A stretch of 39,491 nucleotides of DNA, taken from IMG/VR virus record IMGVR_UViG_3300035698_006555, positions 1-39,491 of that record; one strand, written 5' to 3'. Both the position numbers and the translations under genes were made by a program. The DNA comes from a virus. The notes below the pieces were generated by a model. That model saw only the letters and a list, made by a program, of their open reading frames with translations, made no database searches and was not told where the DNA came from. Positions 8,213-15,480 of this stretch are shown here, one piece after another (the first letter of the stretch is position 1; every line of letters starts with the position of its first letter).

Positions 8213-8263
8213 ACACGACGGGGATTGAACGGACAAGAACAACCCTACACGAAACGGACGAAT

Positions 8264-9058
8264 ATGAAAACACTTGTTTCTTTTTTTGATCACTCCGGGG
8301 CCTGGGCGCGACCCTTCTGGAATTCGGGGGACTGGGATGTCCACACTTTCGACCTGAAGGACGGCGACGACATCCGCGAACTGACGTCCGCCGAAGAATG
8401 CTGCGACCGATGGGACACGATCGACGGGATCCTGATCGCGGTCCCTTGTACGGAATTCACGACCGCCGCGGCCCAGTATTGGCCCACAAAGGACGCCGAC
8501 GGAAGGACCGCCGCGGCCCTGGACCTTCTTCGGATCAGCTTCCAGATCGTCGATCTGTTTCGCCCTACGGATCCGGACTACTACGCCGAAGGGGGATCCT
8601 TCTTCTGGGCCCTGGAAAACCCCGTCGGGCGCTTGCCTTCCCTGGTCGACGTTTGGCCTTGCGCGGATCTGGACGAACAGGCGGGGGGGGCGGGGGGCTT
8701 TTACGGATGGACAGACAACCCATTCCGCCCGCGATACTTCAACCCTTGCGACTTCGCGGGACACCTTCCAGGGATCGACGCCCAGGCCGCGGAACTGGAC
8801 AGGATCCGGATGAAGAACGGCGTCGCCGTCACGGCGGACGAAGCGGCCTTCGTCCTGGAATGGAACGCATACACAAAGAAGACGGGCCTATGGGGCGACT
8901 TTCGCTTTCCTGAAAAGCGGGCGATCGATCCGGTCCGATGTTGTAAACAAGGATCCCCCCTTCAGCGCCTGGGCGGGAAGTCGGACCGGACGAAGGACCT
9001 TCGGTCGAACACCCCGGAAGGCTTCGCTGAAGCATTCTTCGAAGCGAATAAAGAATAA
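8264..9058 (+). CDS. DNA (cytosine-5) methyltransferase, phage-type
   Basis: The 264-residue product has the short phage form of a C5 methyltransferase: a motif I-like SFFDHSGAWARPF at the N-terminus, an acidic motif II-like FDL at 29-31, the catalytic Pro61-Cys62 in AVPCTEF (motif IV) and ENP at 118-120 (motif VI). The C-terminus LGGKSDRTKDLRSNTPEGFA matches the usual tail of this phage family. It would methylate phage DNA, probably against host restriction. The ATG at 8264 is used because the one at 8225 only adds polar residues. Runs of eight and six G at 8683-8697 encode a Gly-rich loop and are prone to slippage. Confidence 0.88.
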   Translation: MKTLVSFFDHSGAWARPFWNSGDWDVHTFDLKDGDDIRELTSAEECCDRWDTIDGILIAVPCTEFTTAAAQYWPTKDADGRTAAALDLLRISFQIVDLFRPTDPDYYAEGGSFFWALENPVGRLPSLVDVWPCADLDEQAGGAGGFYGWTDNPFRPRYFNPCDFAGHLPGIDAQAAELDRIRMKNGVAVTADEAAFVLEWNAYTKKTGLWGDFRFPEKRAIDPVRCCKQGSPLQRLGGKSDRTKDLRSNTPEGFAEAFFEANKE

Positions 9059-9062
9059 ACGC

Positions 9063-9090
9063 TTGCAAAAAGATAAACGGTTTGTATATT
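9063..9090 (+). promoter_or_regulatory. Promoter, sigma-70 type
   Basis: TTGCAA at 9063-9068 and TATATT at 9085-9090 are separated by 16 bases. The spacer contains GATAAACGG, which is also found in the spacer of the promoter at 11731. Transcription should start near 9097 and read into the small genes at 9213-9746 and the ATPase. Confidence 0.75.
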
Positions 9091-9212
9091 CTAATGGAAA
9101 TGATAACAGACATCGACATCCTAACCGCGACGGGGGCGACTTGTTTCCCCTGGAAGGGCTTCGCGTTCGAAGTCTTGTGGGACAGGTATGTCAAAACAAA
9201 AGGGGGGAAGGT

Positions 9213-9392
9213 ATGCCCACACGAACAAGGGGGAAGACGACCACGATCGGGCTTCCGGTCACGGAGTCGCGCGAAGATCAGTCATTGCTTTGCAAACTCG
9301 ACAAGCTGAAACTGAAACGGGGCTTTCGAAGCCGGACAAGTCTTCTTCGCGTCCTGATCATGGAAGACGCGGATCGCCTGGGGGTCCGATGA
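9213..9392 (+). CDS. Small ribbon-helix-helix-like DNA-binding protein
   Basis: The 59-residue product starts at 9213 behind a strong AGGGGGGAAG site. Its layout is a basic arm, a strand (TTTIGLPV) and two short helices with Arg-rich connectors (KLKLKRGFRSRTSLLRVLI), which resembles a CopG/Arc-type ribbon-helix-helix repressor. Lying first in a transcript with its own promoter, it could regulate that promoter. The leader between 9097 and 9212 has an open frame from 9094 that I do not accept as a gene. Overlaps the next gene as ATGA. Confidence 0.6.
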   Translation: MPTRTRGKTTTIGLPVTESREDQSLLCKLDKLKLKRGFRSRTSLLRVLIMEDADRLGVR

Positions 9393-9574
9393 CCACTGAA
9401 GAAGACATCGATCGGATCCTGAAGATGGAAGGATGCGGACAGACATCCGCCGTCCCGACTTGGATCCTGGTCGTCGCGACCTTCGCCCTGGTCATCGGCC
9501 TGGGGGTCCTTGCGGCCCGATGCTTCGACCGCGACGCCTATCCGGCGCCGGACATCACAACGAACGGGGACTGA
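9389..9574 (+). CDS. Small membrane protein, 61 residues
   Basis: The start at 9389 overlaps the stop of the previous gene. The product has an acidic helical N-terminus (TTEEDIDRILKMEG), one clear membrane span at about residues 24-43 (WILVVATFALVIGLGVLAAR) and an acidic Pro-rich tail. No family was recognised. Early single-span phage proteins can act in superinfection exclusion or host membrane modification, but that is speculation here. Confidence 0.65.
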   Translation: MTTEEDIDRILKMEGCGQTSAVPTWILVVATFALVIGLGVLAARCFDRDAYPAPDITTNGD

Positions 9575-9575
9575 T

Positions 9576-9746
9576 ATGATACTATCAACAGAACAAAGGG
9601 AAGGTTTTGGCGAAGCCGCGAAACCGTTAATTAAATGGCTGAACGACAACTGTCATCCATACGTCACGGCAATCGTGAAACAGGACGGCGTTGAACTGAC
9701 GGAAAGTCTGGGTCTTCAAAAGATCGGGGACTTCATTAAAGACTGA
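9576..9746 (+). CDS. Conserved-type small phage protein, 56 residues
   Basis: The product contains AAKPLIKWLNDNCHPYVTAIV and then a strand pair GVELTESLG, a pattern I recognise from short hypothetical proteins encoded near recombination genes of other phages. Its function is not known. It starts one base after the preceding stop and is followed by a 45-base gap with the leader CACACGAACGGGGATTGAA before the ATPase gene. Codon use is slightly less GC-biased than that of neighbours. Confidence 0.65.
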   Translation: MILSTEQREGFGEAAKPLIKWLNDNCHPYVTAIVKQDGVELTESLGLQKIGDFIKD

Positions 9747-9791
9747 GCACGAACAGACACTGAGACAAACCACACGAACGGGGATTGAATT

Positions 9792-11273
9792 ATGCGAGTT
9801 ATATCATTAGAAACTGAACGGATCCGGCGCTTGAATGTCGTCCGGATAAACCTGAACGAAGAAGAAGCGGGCCCGATCTTTATTGTCGGGAATAATGACG
9901 AAGGGAAATCGTCGACACTGGATTCGATGATGCTGGCACTATGCGGCGGACGGATCGCGGATCCAATCCGTCACGGGGAAACCCAGGGGGAAATCCGCCT
10001 TGCACTGGGGGACGAAGAAGTCGTCTTGACGGTCCGGAAGGTATTCAAAGAAGGACAGGCCCCCCGCCTGATAGTCAAGACCGCCGATGGGATGACTGGA
10101 TCCCAGGCTTCCCTGGACGCGATCCTGGGGGCTATTGGAGTCGACCCTGTCGCCCTGGCCAACATGGACGCGGTCGCCCAGGCTGAAGCGATCCTTTCGG
10201 CCCTGGGGGTCGACATGACCGATCTGGATGACCGCTTCGCGCGGATCCACGAAGAACGGAAGACCCTGAATCGATGGGTCCGGGACAACACGGGGACGCT
10301 GAAGGCCTTCGTCGCGGATCCGGACACGCCGGACACAGAAGTCGTCGTCCAGGACTTGATGAACGAACTGGAAGCGATCAACGCGGAAAATCGGGACTAT
10401 GAAGTCAAGCGTCAACTGGCAATCGACGCGATGGAAGCGGTCAACAGCGAAACACGGCGGGCGTCCGAAAAGGCGGATGAAGTCCTTCGATTAACGGAGC
10501 AACTCGATAGGGTCCGCCTCGACGCCCAGGAAGCCCAGGAAGCCCAGGAAAGGGCCCAGGCCGAACTTCTTCAGGCGGAAGCCGACTCAACAGCGGCGAC
10601 GCAGTCGGATCCGGACCCGGTAAAGGCCCAGATCGCCCAGGCGGACACGATCAACACGGCGATCCGGGCGAAGAAGGCAAATTCGGCCCTGGTCATCCAG
10701 GTCGACGACGCGAAAGCGAAGTCTCTGGATCTGACGAACGAACTGTCGGCGATCGAAGTCGCGAAGACGGATCGGGTCATCAAGGCGGGGCTTCCTGAAG
10801 GCTTGCGGGGCATTGCCTTCACTGACGACGGCATGACATTCGAAGGCTTCCCCCTGGCTAACCTGGGGACAGGAAAGCGACTTCGCGTCGCGACCCAGAT
10901 CGTTATTGCGTTAAACCCGAAGCTGAAGGTCCTTCTGATCAAGGCCGGGAACGACCTGGACAGGCACAACCTTCGGGCGATTCTGGAAACCGCGGAAGAA
11001 GCTGGCTTCCAGGTCTGGATCGAATCGGTCTTCAAACGGGACGCCTATGGGCCCGAAATAGAGATCGTCGACGGGACCGCGGAATTCGGGAACTGGGAAG
11101 ACGTCGAAGACGTCCCCCCTTCTTCGGAGCCCGGACACGACGGGACCGACGAAGAAGTCGAAGCGGCGAAAGCGAAGGTCGTGAAGAAGAAGACCGACAA
11201 GGCCGCACAAAAGGCGCCGTCCGCCGCGGACATGATCCGGGACAAGATGCGGAAAGAAGGGCGTCTATTATGA
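9792..11273 (+). CDS. RecF/SMC-like AAA ATPase for recombination
   Basis: The 493-residue product has a Walker A motif GNNDEGKSS at 33-41, a long central coiled coil (about 190-300) containing a tandem EAQEAQEAQ, and near the C-terminus an ABC-like signature LGTGKRLRVATQI followed by KVLLIKAGNDLD. The normal Walker B aspartate/glutamate pair is not evident there (LLIKAGN). Such proteins form a phage family related to SbcC/RecF head domains, usually encoded with annealing proteins and nucleases, as here. The C-terminal 80 residues are acidic then basic, probably a flexible tail. Likely role: DNA end processing or recombination-dependent replication. Confidence 0.8.
   Translation: MRVISLETERIRRLNVVRINLNEEEAGPIFIVGNNDEGKSSTLDSMMLALCGGRIADPIRHGETQGEIRLALGDEEVVLTVRKVFKEGQAPRLIVKTADGMTGSQASLDAILGAIGVDPVALANMDAVAQAEAILSALGVDMTDLDDRFARIHEERKTLNRWVRDNTGTLKAFVADPDTPDTEVVVQDLMNELEAINAENRDYEVKRQLAIDAMEAVNSETRRASEKADEVLRLTEQLDRVRLDAQEAQEAQERAQAELLQAEADSTAATQSDPDPVKAQIAQADTINTAIRAKKANSALVIQVDDAKAKSLDLTNELSAIEVAKTDRVIKAGLPEGLRGIAFTDDGMTFEGFPLANLGTGKRLRVATQIVIALNPKLKVLLIKAGNDLDRHNLRAILETAEEAGFQVWIESVFKRDAYGPEIEIVDGTAEFGNWEDVEDVPPSSEPGHDGTDEEVEAAKAKVVKKKTDKAAQKAPSAADMIRDKMRKEGRLL
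10524..10550 (+). repeat. Three tandem copies of a 9-base unit
   Basis: The unit GCCCAGGAA is present three times and encodes Ala-Gln-Glu repeats within the coiled coil of the ATPase. It probably arose by slippage, and copy number may vary among relatives without breaking the frame. Confidence 0.85.
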
Positions 11274-11734
11274 AGATCACGGTCTTTATTCTATACGGGG
11301 GCGAAGGTGTCGCCTTCACGTCGAAGGAAGCGGCGGACGCCTATCATGCCGCGGACCATGGGGACATCATGGACGGGCCCTTCGACGCGGACATGACCGA
11401 ACCGAAGGGAACGGTCATGCTTCATCGAACGTCGGACAAAGCGATCGCGGATCTGGCCTTCGATTATATATCGAAGCGACGCCTGAAGATCCGGGCGAAG
11501 GGAAAGCGGGATCAATTCCTTCGAAAATGCGAACCGGATTATGGCAATTCGCCTTGTTGGATGGGCGACCTGGGTCCGGTCGACTCTGGGGATTGGTGTG
11601 AACATTGCATCCAGGCGGACCTATGTAATAATGAATATCACGCCCTTGCGGCGAAGACGGGCGGGGCCCTTCGGAAACTGGAAAGGCGGATAGCGTCCAG
11701 AACCGAAAAGGCGACGTCGCGGAATTCCTTTTGA
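11270..11734 (+). CDS. Cys-rich protein of the recombination operon, unknown function
   Basis: The 154-residue product overlaps the ATPase gene by ATGA. The first half is a small alpha/beta region (MKITVFILYGGEGVAFTSKEAADAY). The second half has Cys pairs in KCEPDYGNSPCW and WCEHCIQADLCNN, a possible zinc site. The C-terminus is basic. No family was recognised. Position right after the ATPase suggests a role in nucleic-acid handling. Confidence 0.7.
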   Translation: MKITVFILYGGEGVAFTSKEAADAYHAADHGDIMDGPFDADMTEPKGTVMLHRTSDKAIADLAFDYISKRRLKIRAKGKRDQFLRKCEPDYGNSPCWMGDLGPVDSGDWCEHCIQADLCNNEYHALAAKTGGALRKLERRIASRTEKATSRNSF

Positions 11735-11759
11735 CACTGAAACGATAAACGGATATAAA
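11731..11759 (+). promoter_or_regulatory. Promoter, near-consensus sigma-70
   Basis: TTGACA at 11731-11736 and TATAAA at 11754-11759 are separated by 17 bases, the best promoter in the window. It overlaps the stop codon of the previous gene. The spacer holds GATAAACGG as in the promoter at 9063. A small hairpin (GGCCC at 11768 with GGGCC downstream) lies in the leader, followed by ACACACGAAGGGGG before the start at 11847. Confidence 0.85.
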
Positions 11760-11846
11760 TTTACAACGGCCCGCCCAGGGGGCCGACGGACACGGAGCAA
11801 CGGACGAACCTGGGACGTCCGGAAACACACACGAAGGGGGTCATAC

Positions 11847-12800
11847 ATGACCACACTTAGCCAGGGGGCGCTTGTCCCCGAACACCTACCGCCCGAAGTT
11901 GACGGCGGGACACTTCAGACAACGGGATCGGCGGATGGTCTATCCCTGGTACACCTGAAGGAAATGGAAGCTGCTATCGACACACGGGTCCAGCTTCTGG
12001 ACAGGATCAAGGGGGTCATCGATCATCGGGTCAATCCCGATTGTTTCGATCGCTTCGAAGATCCTGACGGCGGAATGGTCGTCCGCCGCAACAAGAATTA
12101 TGCGGATGTGGTCGCCGCGACGATCGGGGCATCCTTCGCATACCTGAAGGATCCGAACGGGCGTCCGTTGTTTACACGGATCAATCGCGTCGACGACGAA
12201 GGCCCGTTTTACGTCTATGAATGCTTCGGGGTCGCGACGATCCCCGGCATGATGTCTGTCGAATGTTCCGGCGCCGCGTCGTCCAGGGACAAGTTTCTTT
12301 CCTGCGGGGGAAGGCTGGATGTCTCGAAGGTCGACGAACGCTTCGTCCGGCAAATGGCCGCGACCGAATGCCGGAAAAAGGGCATTCTGGCCTTGTTGGG
12401 TCTGTCGGGCGATTCTAGCCAGGACGAAATGGCGCGGGCCGGGAAAGACGCCGCGGGGCTGAAGGGTCACACCTTCCAGAAGGGCTCACAAGGGGGCAAC
12501 ACGGACACGGCGGACGAAGCGGACACGAAGGGCGAACTCGCCCGGATGTGTCAAGCTTTATTGGCGGCGGGATACGTCCGGGAAGGATACCCAGAACCGA
12601 CATCCGCGGACGCGGTCTGTCAAGTCATCACGACGTCGGATCGCTTCAAAGGATGGCGGTCGATCAAGTCCATTAGCGACAAGGGCGTCAAGGTAACAAT
12701 GGATCAGGTGAAGAAGGTCTTCGCCCAGGTCATAGGGGCCCAGGCTGAAGAAGGCGCCCCGGACGCCCAGGGGGACGAAGAGGAACTTCCCCTGACGTAA
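11847..12800 (+). CDS. Probable single-strand annealing/ssDNA-binding recombination protein
   Basis: The 317-residue product has its own near-consensus promoter, implying high expression. The central part reads as a phage family I associate with annealing or ssDNA-binding proteins: ADVVAATIGASFAYLKDPNG, a strand pair PFYVYECFGVA, a Cys/Ser-rich ECSGAASSRDKF, then FVRQMAATECRKKGILALLGLSG. The C-terminus is acidic (EEGAPDAQGDEEELPL), as in many SSB-like proteins that recruit partners. It lies between an SMC-like ATPase and a Cas4-like nuclease, the usual company of RecT/ERF-type annealers. The family assignment is from pattern memory and context. Confidence 0.6.
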   Translation: MTTLSQGALVPEHLPPEVDGGTLQTTGSADGLSLVHLKEMEAAIDTRVQLLDRIKGVIDHRVNPDCFDRFEDPDGGMVVRRNKNYADVVAATIGASFAYLKDPNGRPLFTRINRVDDEGPFYVYECFGVATIPGMMSVECSGAASSRDKFLSCGGRLDVSKVDERFVRQMAATECRKKGILALLGLSGDSSQDEMARAGKDAAGLKGHTFQKGSQGGNTDTADEADTKGELARMCQALLAAGYVREGYPEPTSADAVCQVITTSDRFKGWRSIKSISDKGVKVTMDQVKKVFAQVIGAQAEEGAPDAQGDEEELPLT

Positions 12801-12809
12801 AGGGATCAC

Positions 12810-12838
12810 GGGGGCCCTGGGATGGTCCTGGGGCCCCC
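12810..12838 (+). terminator. Strong GC hairpin between recombination genes
   Basis: GGGGGCCC at 12810-12817 pairs perfectly with GGGCCCCC at 12831-12838, and the loop can pair further (GGA with TCC). No T-tract follows; instead ACAACTACACAAAAAAGGAACT leads to the next gene. It may cut expression of downstream genes relative to the highly expressed annealing protein. Confidence 0.55.
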
Positions 12839-12866
12839 ACAACTACACAAAAAAGGAACTGTCATC

Positions 12867-13886
12867 ATGGTAAAGAAGAAATCAGACTTCGCCGCGGAAG
12901 CGAAGGCATGGAACAAGGATCATCCGAAAGGGATGGAAGTTGCGATCATAGGCGACGACGGAAACCGATGGATTGGGATCCTGGCCGATGTCGCGGAAGC
13001 GATCGGGAAGATCGCGGACGGCGTGACGGTCGTCGCGAAGGTCTACCGCGGGGAATTGGAAGACGGGATTCATCAAACGTCGGGCGAACACGTCGACGCG
13101 ACGGGCGAACCTGTCGAACGGACTATTATCCCGGACCACGGGACCCCGGTCATCCAGATCCCGATCGGGCGGATCCGGAAGCGGGCGATCGAACGGAAGG
13201 GGACGTCGAATCCCCTTCGCGTCCAGTTGACGACCGAAGAACGCCTGGAAGCAGGGAATCAGATCGCCGACGCGATGCAAACGATTTCCACAAGGAAGTC
13301 GGATCTGGACAAGATCAAAAAGAAGATCGGGGCGGAAGTCCTGGCCGCGGAATCCACCGTCGAAGCAGAGTCTGACAGACTTCGGTCTGGATATGAAATC
13401 CGTCCCGTCGAATGCCTGGACGTTGTCGACTTCGACAAATCGATCGTCACGGTCATCCGGAAGGACACCGGGGCCCAGATCACGGAAAGGAAGATCACGG
13501 GGGACGAACGCGCGAAGGAATTGGATCTGTTCCCGGAACTTCCCGCGAAAGAAGACAAGGAAGGCGCCCCAGGCGACGGGAAAACGCCTGAAGCGAAGGA
13601 AGGCAAGCAAACACCCGCGACCGCCCCGAAGGAAGCTTCAGGCGGATCCAGGCCCCCGAAGTCTGATCTTGTCGACGAAGGTCATATCGAAGCGGCGATG
13701 CAGGTCATGAGGGAGTCGAAGCGGGCTTCGACATCGCTTGTCCAGCGACGCCTGAAAATCGGATACGGGGCCGCTTGCAATATCATGGACGTCCTGGAAG
13801 AAAAGGGGGTCATATCGGCGCCCGCTTCTGAAGGTGGGGCCCGCGAAATTCTGATCGACCTTGACGCGGATCAGAAAACCGACTAG
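12867..13886 (+). CDS. Phage recombination-region protein ending in an FtsK-gamma winged helix
   Basis: The 339-residue product starts at 12867 after AAAAGGAACT; 12822 is rejected because it lies in the hairpin. Its middle part (about 125-235) contains LTTEERLEAGNQIADAMQ, a coiled coil, and SGYEIRPVECLDVVDFDKS, a conserved phage protein pattern of unknown role. A Pro/Lys/Ala linker follows. The last 73 residues match the FtsK gamma domain: EAAMQVMRESKRASTSLVQR, RLKIGYGAACNIMDVLEEKG and a beta wing REILID. In FtsK this winged helix binds KOPS DNA and activates XerD. No motor domain is present, so this is a domain fusion that may direct the protein to DNA sites or host Xer recombinase. Confidence 0.82.
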   Translation: MVKKKSDFAAEAKAWNKDHPKGMEVAIIGDDGNRWIGILADVAEAIGKIADGVTVVAKVYRGELEDGIHQTSGEHVDATGEPVERTIIPDHGTPVIQIPIGRIRKRAIERKGTSNPLRVQLTTEERLEAGNQIADAMQTISTRKSDLDKIKKKIGAEVLAAESTVEAESDRLRSGYEIRPVECLDVVDFDKSIVTVIRKDTGAQITERKITGDERAKELDLFPELPAKEDKEGAPGDGKTPEAKEGKQTPATAPKEASGGSRPPKSDLVDEGHIEAAMQVMRESKRASTSLVQRRLKIGYGAACNIMDVLEEKGVISAPASEGGAREILIDLDADQKTD

Positions 13887-13899
13887 AACACTGGTTACG

Positions 13900-13931
13900 G
13901 GGAAGGCCTTTCATGGTCGGAAGGTCTTCCC
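13900..13931 (+). terminator. Hairpin between FtsK-gamma gene and nuclease gene
   Basis: GGGAAGGCCTT at 13900-13910 pairs with AAGGTCTTCCC at 13921-13931, with a ten-base loop. No strong T-tract follows. It lies 14 bases after the preceding stop and 42 before the next start, so partial termination or mRNA stabilisation is likely. Confidence 0.55.
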
Positions 13932-13973
13932 TACAATCTGGAAACGACCAAACCACACGAAAGGGGCTATACA

Positions 13974-15062
13974 ATGCCAGTCATGACACACGTTCCGACG
14001 GACGCGATCCCGGACATCGCCGCGGCGATCAAAGAGAAGCGCAACACTGAATCCCAAACATATCCCGTTCGGTCGACATATGCGTCGAAGCTTGGACATC
14101 CTTGTCTTCGATCGCTTGTCTACCATCGGACCTTCTGGGACCTACTGAGGAAGCCGGACGCCGGACTAATGGGCGTCTTTCGCCGCGGTCGCGTCATAGG
14201 GCAAGACATCGCCCTGGAAGCGGCGGAAGCGATGAAGGCGAAGGGGGGCGAGATCGTCGGACAGGAAGTCCAGATCCCGCCGAACGAATTTGACATCGGG
14301 GGCCGGATCGACTTCGGCAATATGACCCCGCTTCCAGGGAAGGCCCGTCCGGTCTTCATCCCGGTCGAAGCAAAGTCCATGCATGAAGGCTATTTCCGAC
14401 AACTTCCGGAAGATGACGAAGAAGCGATCCAATGGATGTTGAATCATCCGTCCCCCTATATGCGATGCTATCCCGTCCAGATCCTAACCTATATGCATTT
14501 CAGGCGGATCGACGTGGGAATCATCTTCATCCGGAACGCCCAGAACTACGCGGACAGGCAAATCGTCATCCATGCGGATTCGGACATCATGGATTCGATG
14601 CTAGAACGCGCAATGGACATCAAGGAACGGACGGCGAAGATCACGGAAGGGCGGGGGTCCTGGGACTCCGAAGAACCGACGTCGGCGATCCTGGACAGGG
14701 TCGAAGATCATATGCCGGACCGGATCGACTTCGATCCCGGAATATGCGGGCGATGTGATTTCCAGCCATGGTGCGTTCCTGACATCCTGCAAGCACAAGG
14801 GATCATCGACCGCCTGTCCGACGAAGAACTGGACGCGGATTGTCAGATATATACGGACATGAAGGATCCCAGGGACGCCTATGAAGCGGCGAACAAGCGG
14901 ATCCTATCCCATGGCAAGGCTATCATGGTCAACGAAACGCCTGGGACTGGGAAGGTCGCCCTGACGAAGAACTTCGGGATCACCCTGAAGAAGACCGCGA
15001 AGGGCGTCACGAAGAAGGTTCTTCCCCTGGAAGACATCCTGAAGGGCGAAGACGATGACTGA
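13974..15062 (+). CDS. Cas4-like PD-(D/E)XK nuclease with an iron-sulfur cysteine set
   Basis: The 362-residue product has Cys44 (HPCLRS) near the start and Cys258-x2-Cys261-x5-Cys267 (GICGRCDFQPWC) near the end, the split four-cysteine pattern of Cas4/AddB-type Fe-S nucleases. Between them are Asp113 in GGRIDF, Glu132-x-Lys134 in PVEAKS and the QILTY motif at 169-173, giving a complete PD-(D/E)XK active site. It probably resects DNA ends for the annealing protein encoded upstream. It starts after the leader CACACGAAAGGGG. The last about 80 residues are an extra, basic extension. No CRISPR genes are nearby, so this is a recombination nuclease. Confidence 0.87.
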   Translation: MPVMTHVPTDAIPDIAAAIKEKRNTESQTYPVRSTYASKLGHPCLRSLVYHRTFWDLLRKPDAGLMGVFRRGRVIGQDIALEAAEAMKAKGGEIVGQEVQIPPNEFDIGGRIDFGNMTPLPGKARPVFIPVEAKSMHEGYFRQLPEDDEEAIQWMLNHPSPYMRCYPVQILTYMHFRRIDVGIIFIRNAQNYADRQIVIHADSDIMDSMLERAMDIKERTAKITEGRGSWDSEEPTSAILDRVEDHMPDRIDFDPGICGRCDFQPWCVPDILQAQGIIDRLSDEELDADCQIYTDMKDPRDAYEAANKRILSHGKAIMVNETPGTGKVALTKNFGITLKKTAKGVTKKVLPLEDILKGEDDD

Positions 15063-15480
15063 CGGCCCTGATCTTTTCGATCAGGCCGCGGACGACGTTA
15101 GGGGGATGCAGAAGTCCCCCTTCCGTCTTGTCCTGATCAACGCACTGGATCCGGACACCGACAAGGCCTTCGGCGTCCCCTGGTCCGACTGGATCGAATT
15201 CGAAGACTGGCGCCACACGGCCCCAGGACGCGAAATCTCGAATCTGGTCGTCCGCTATTCCCTGCAAATGCGGCGCCGGGGATGGAAAACCTTCGGGATC
15301 GAAGCGGTTATCAACAAGATTCGATGGGAACAAGCGTTGAAAGACGGCCCGGACGTCGACGGATCCCGGATAAACAATAACTGGAAAAAGCGACTGGCAA
15401 TCTGGGCGATGTCTCGCCATGATGACCTGAAAGACTTTTTCAGTCTTAGGGATCAACACGAAAGGACGGTCGCCCAGTGA
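15055..15480 (+). CDS. Conserved phage protein of unknown function, 141 residues
   Basis: The sequence pattern WIEFEDWRHTAPGREISNL, RRRGWKTFGIEAVINKIRWE and INNNWKKRLAIWAMS followed by DLKDFFSLR is that of a widespread phage protein often encoded near nucleases and replication genes. The function is not known. It is helical, with a basic centre. It overlaps the nuclease gene by eight bases and its stop overlaps the GTG start of the next gene, indicating coupled translation. Confidence 0.75.
   Translation: MTDGPDLFDQAADDVRGMQKSPFRLVLINALDPDTDKAFGVPWSDWIEFEDWRHTAPGREISNLVVRYSLQMRRRGWKTFGIEAVINKIRWEQALKDGPDVDGSRINNNWKKRLAIWAMSRHDDLKDFFSLRDQHERTVAQ

Noticed and set aside
9094-9309. Open frame of 71 codons starting between a -10 element and the RHH-like gene
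   Set aside because: Its ATG lies at or before the expected transcription start, and its second half is an out-of-phase shadow of the RHH-like gene. An unusual leaderless peptide cannot be excluded.
13974-15062. Cas4 as evidence of a CRISPR system
   Set aside because: There are no other cas genes or repeats. Phage Cas4-like nucleases commonly serve recombination, and the neighbours fit that.
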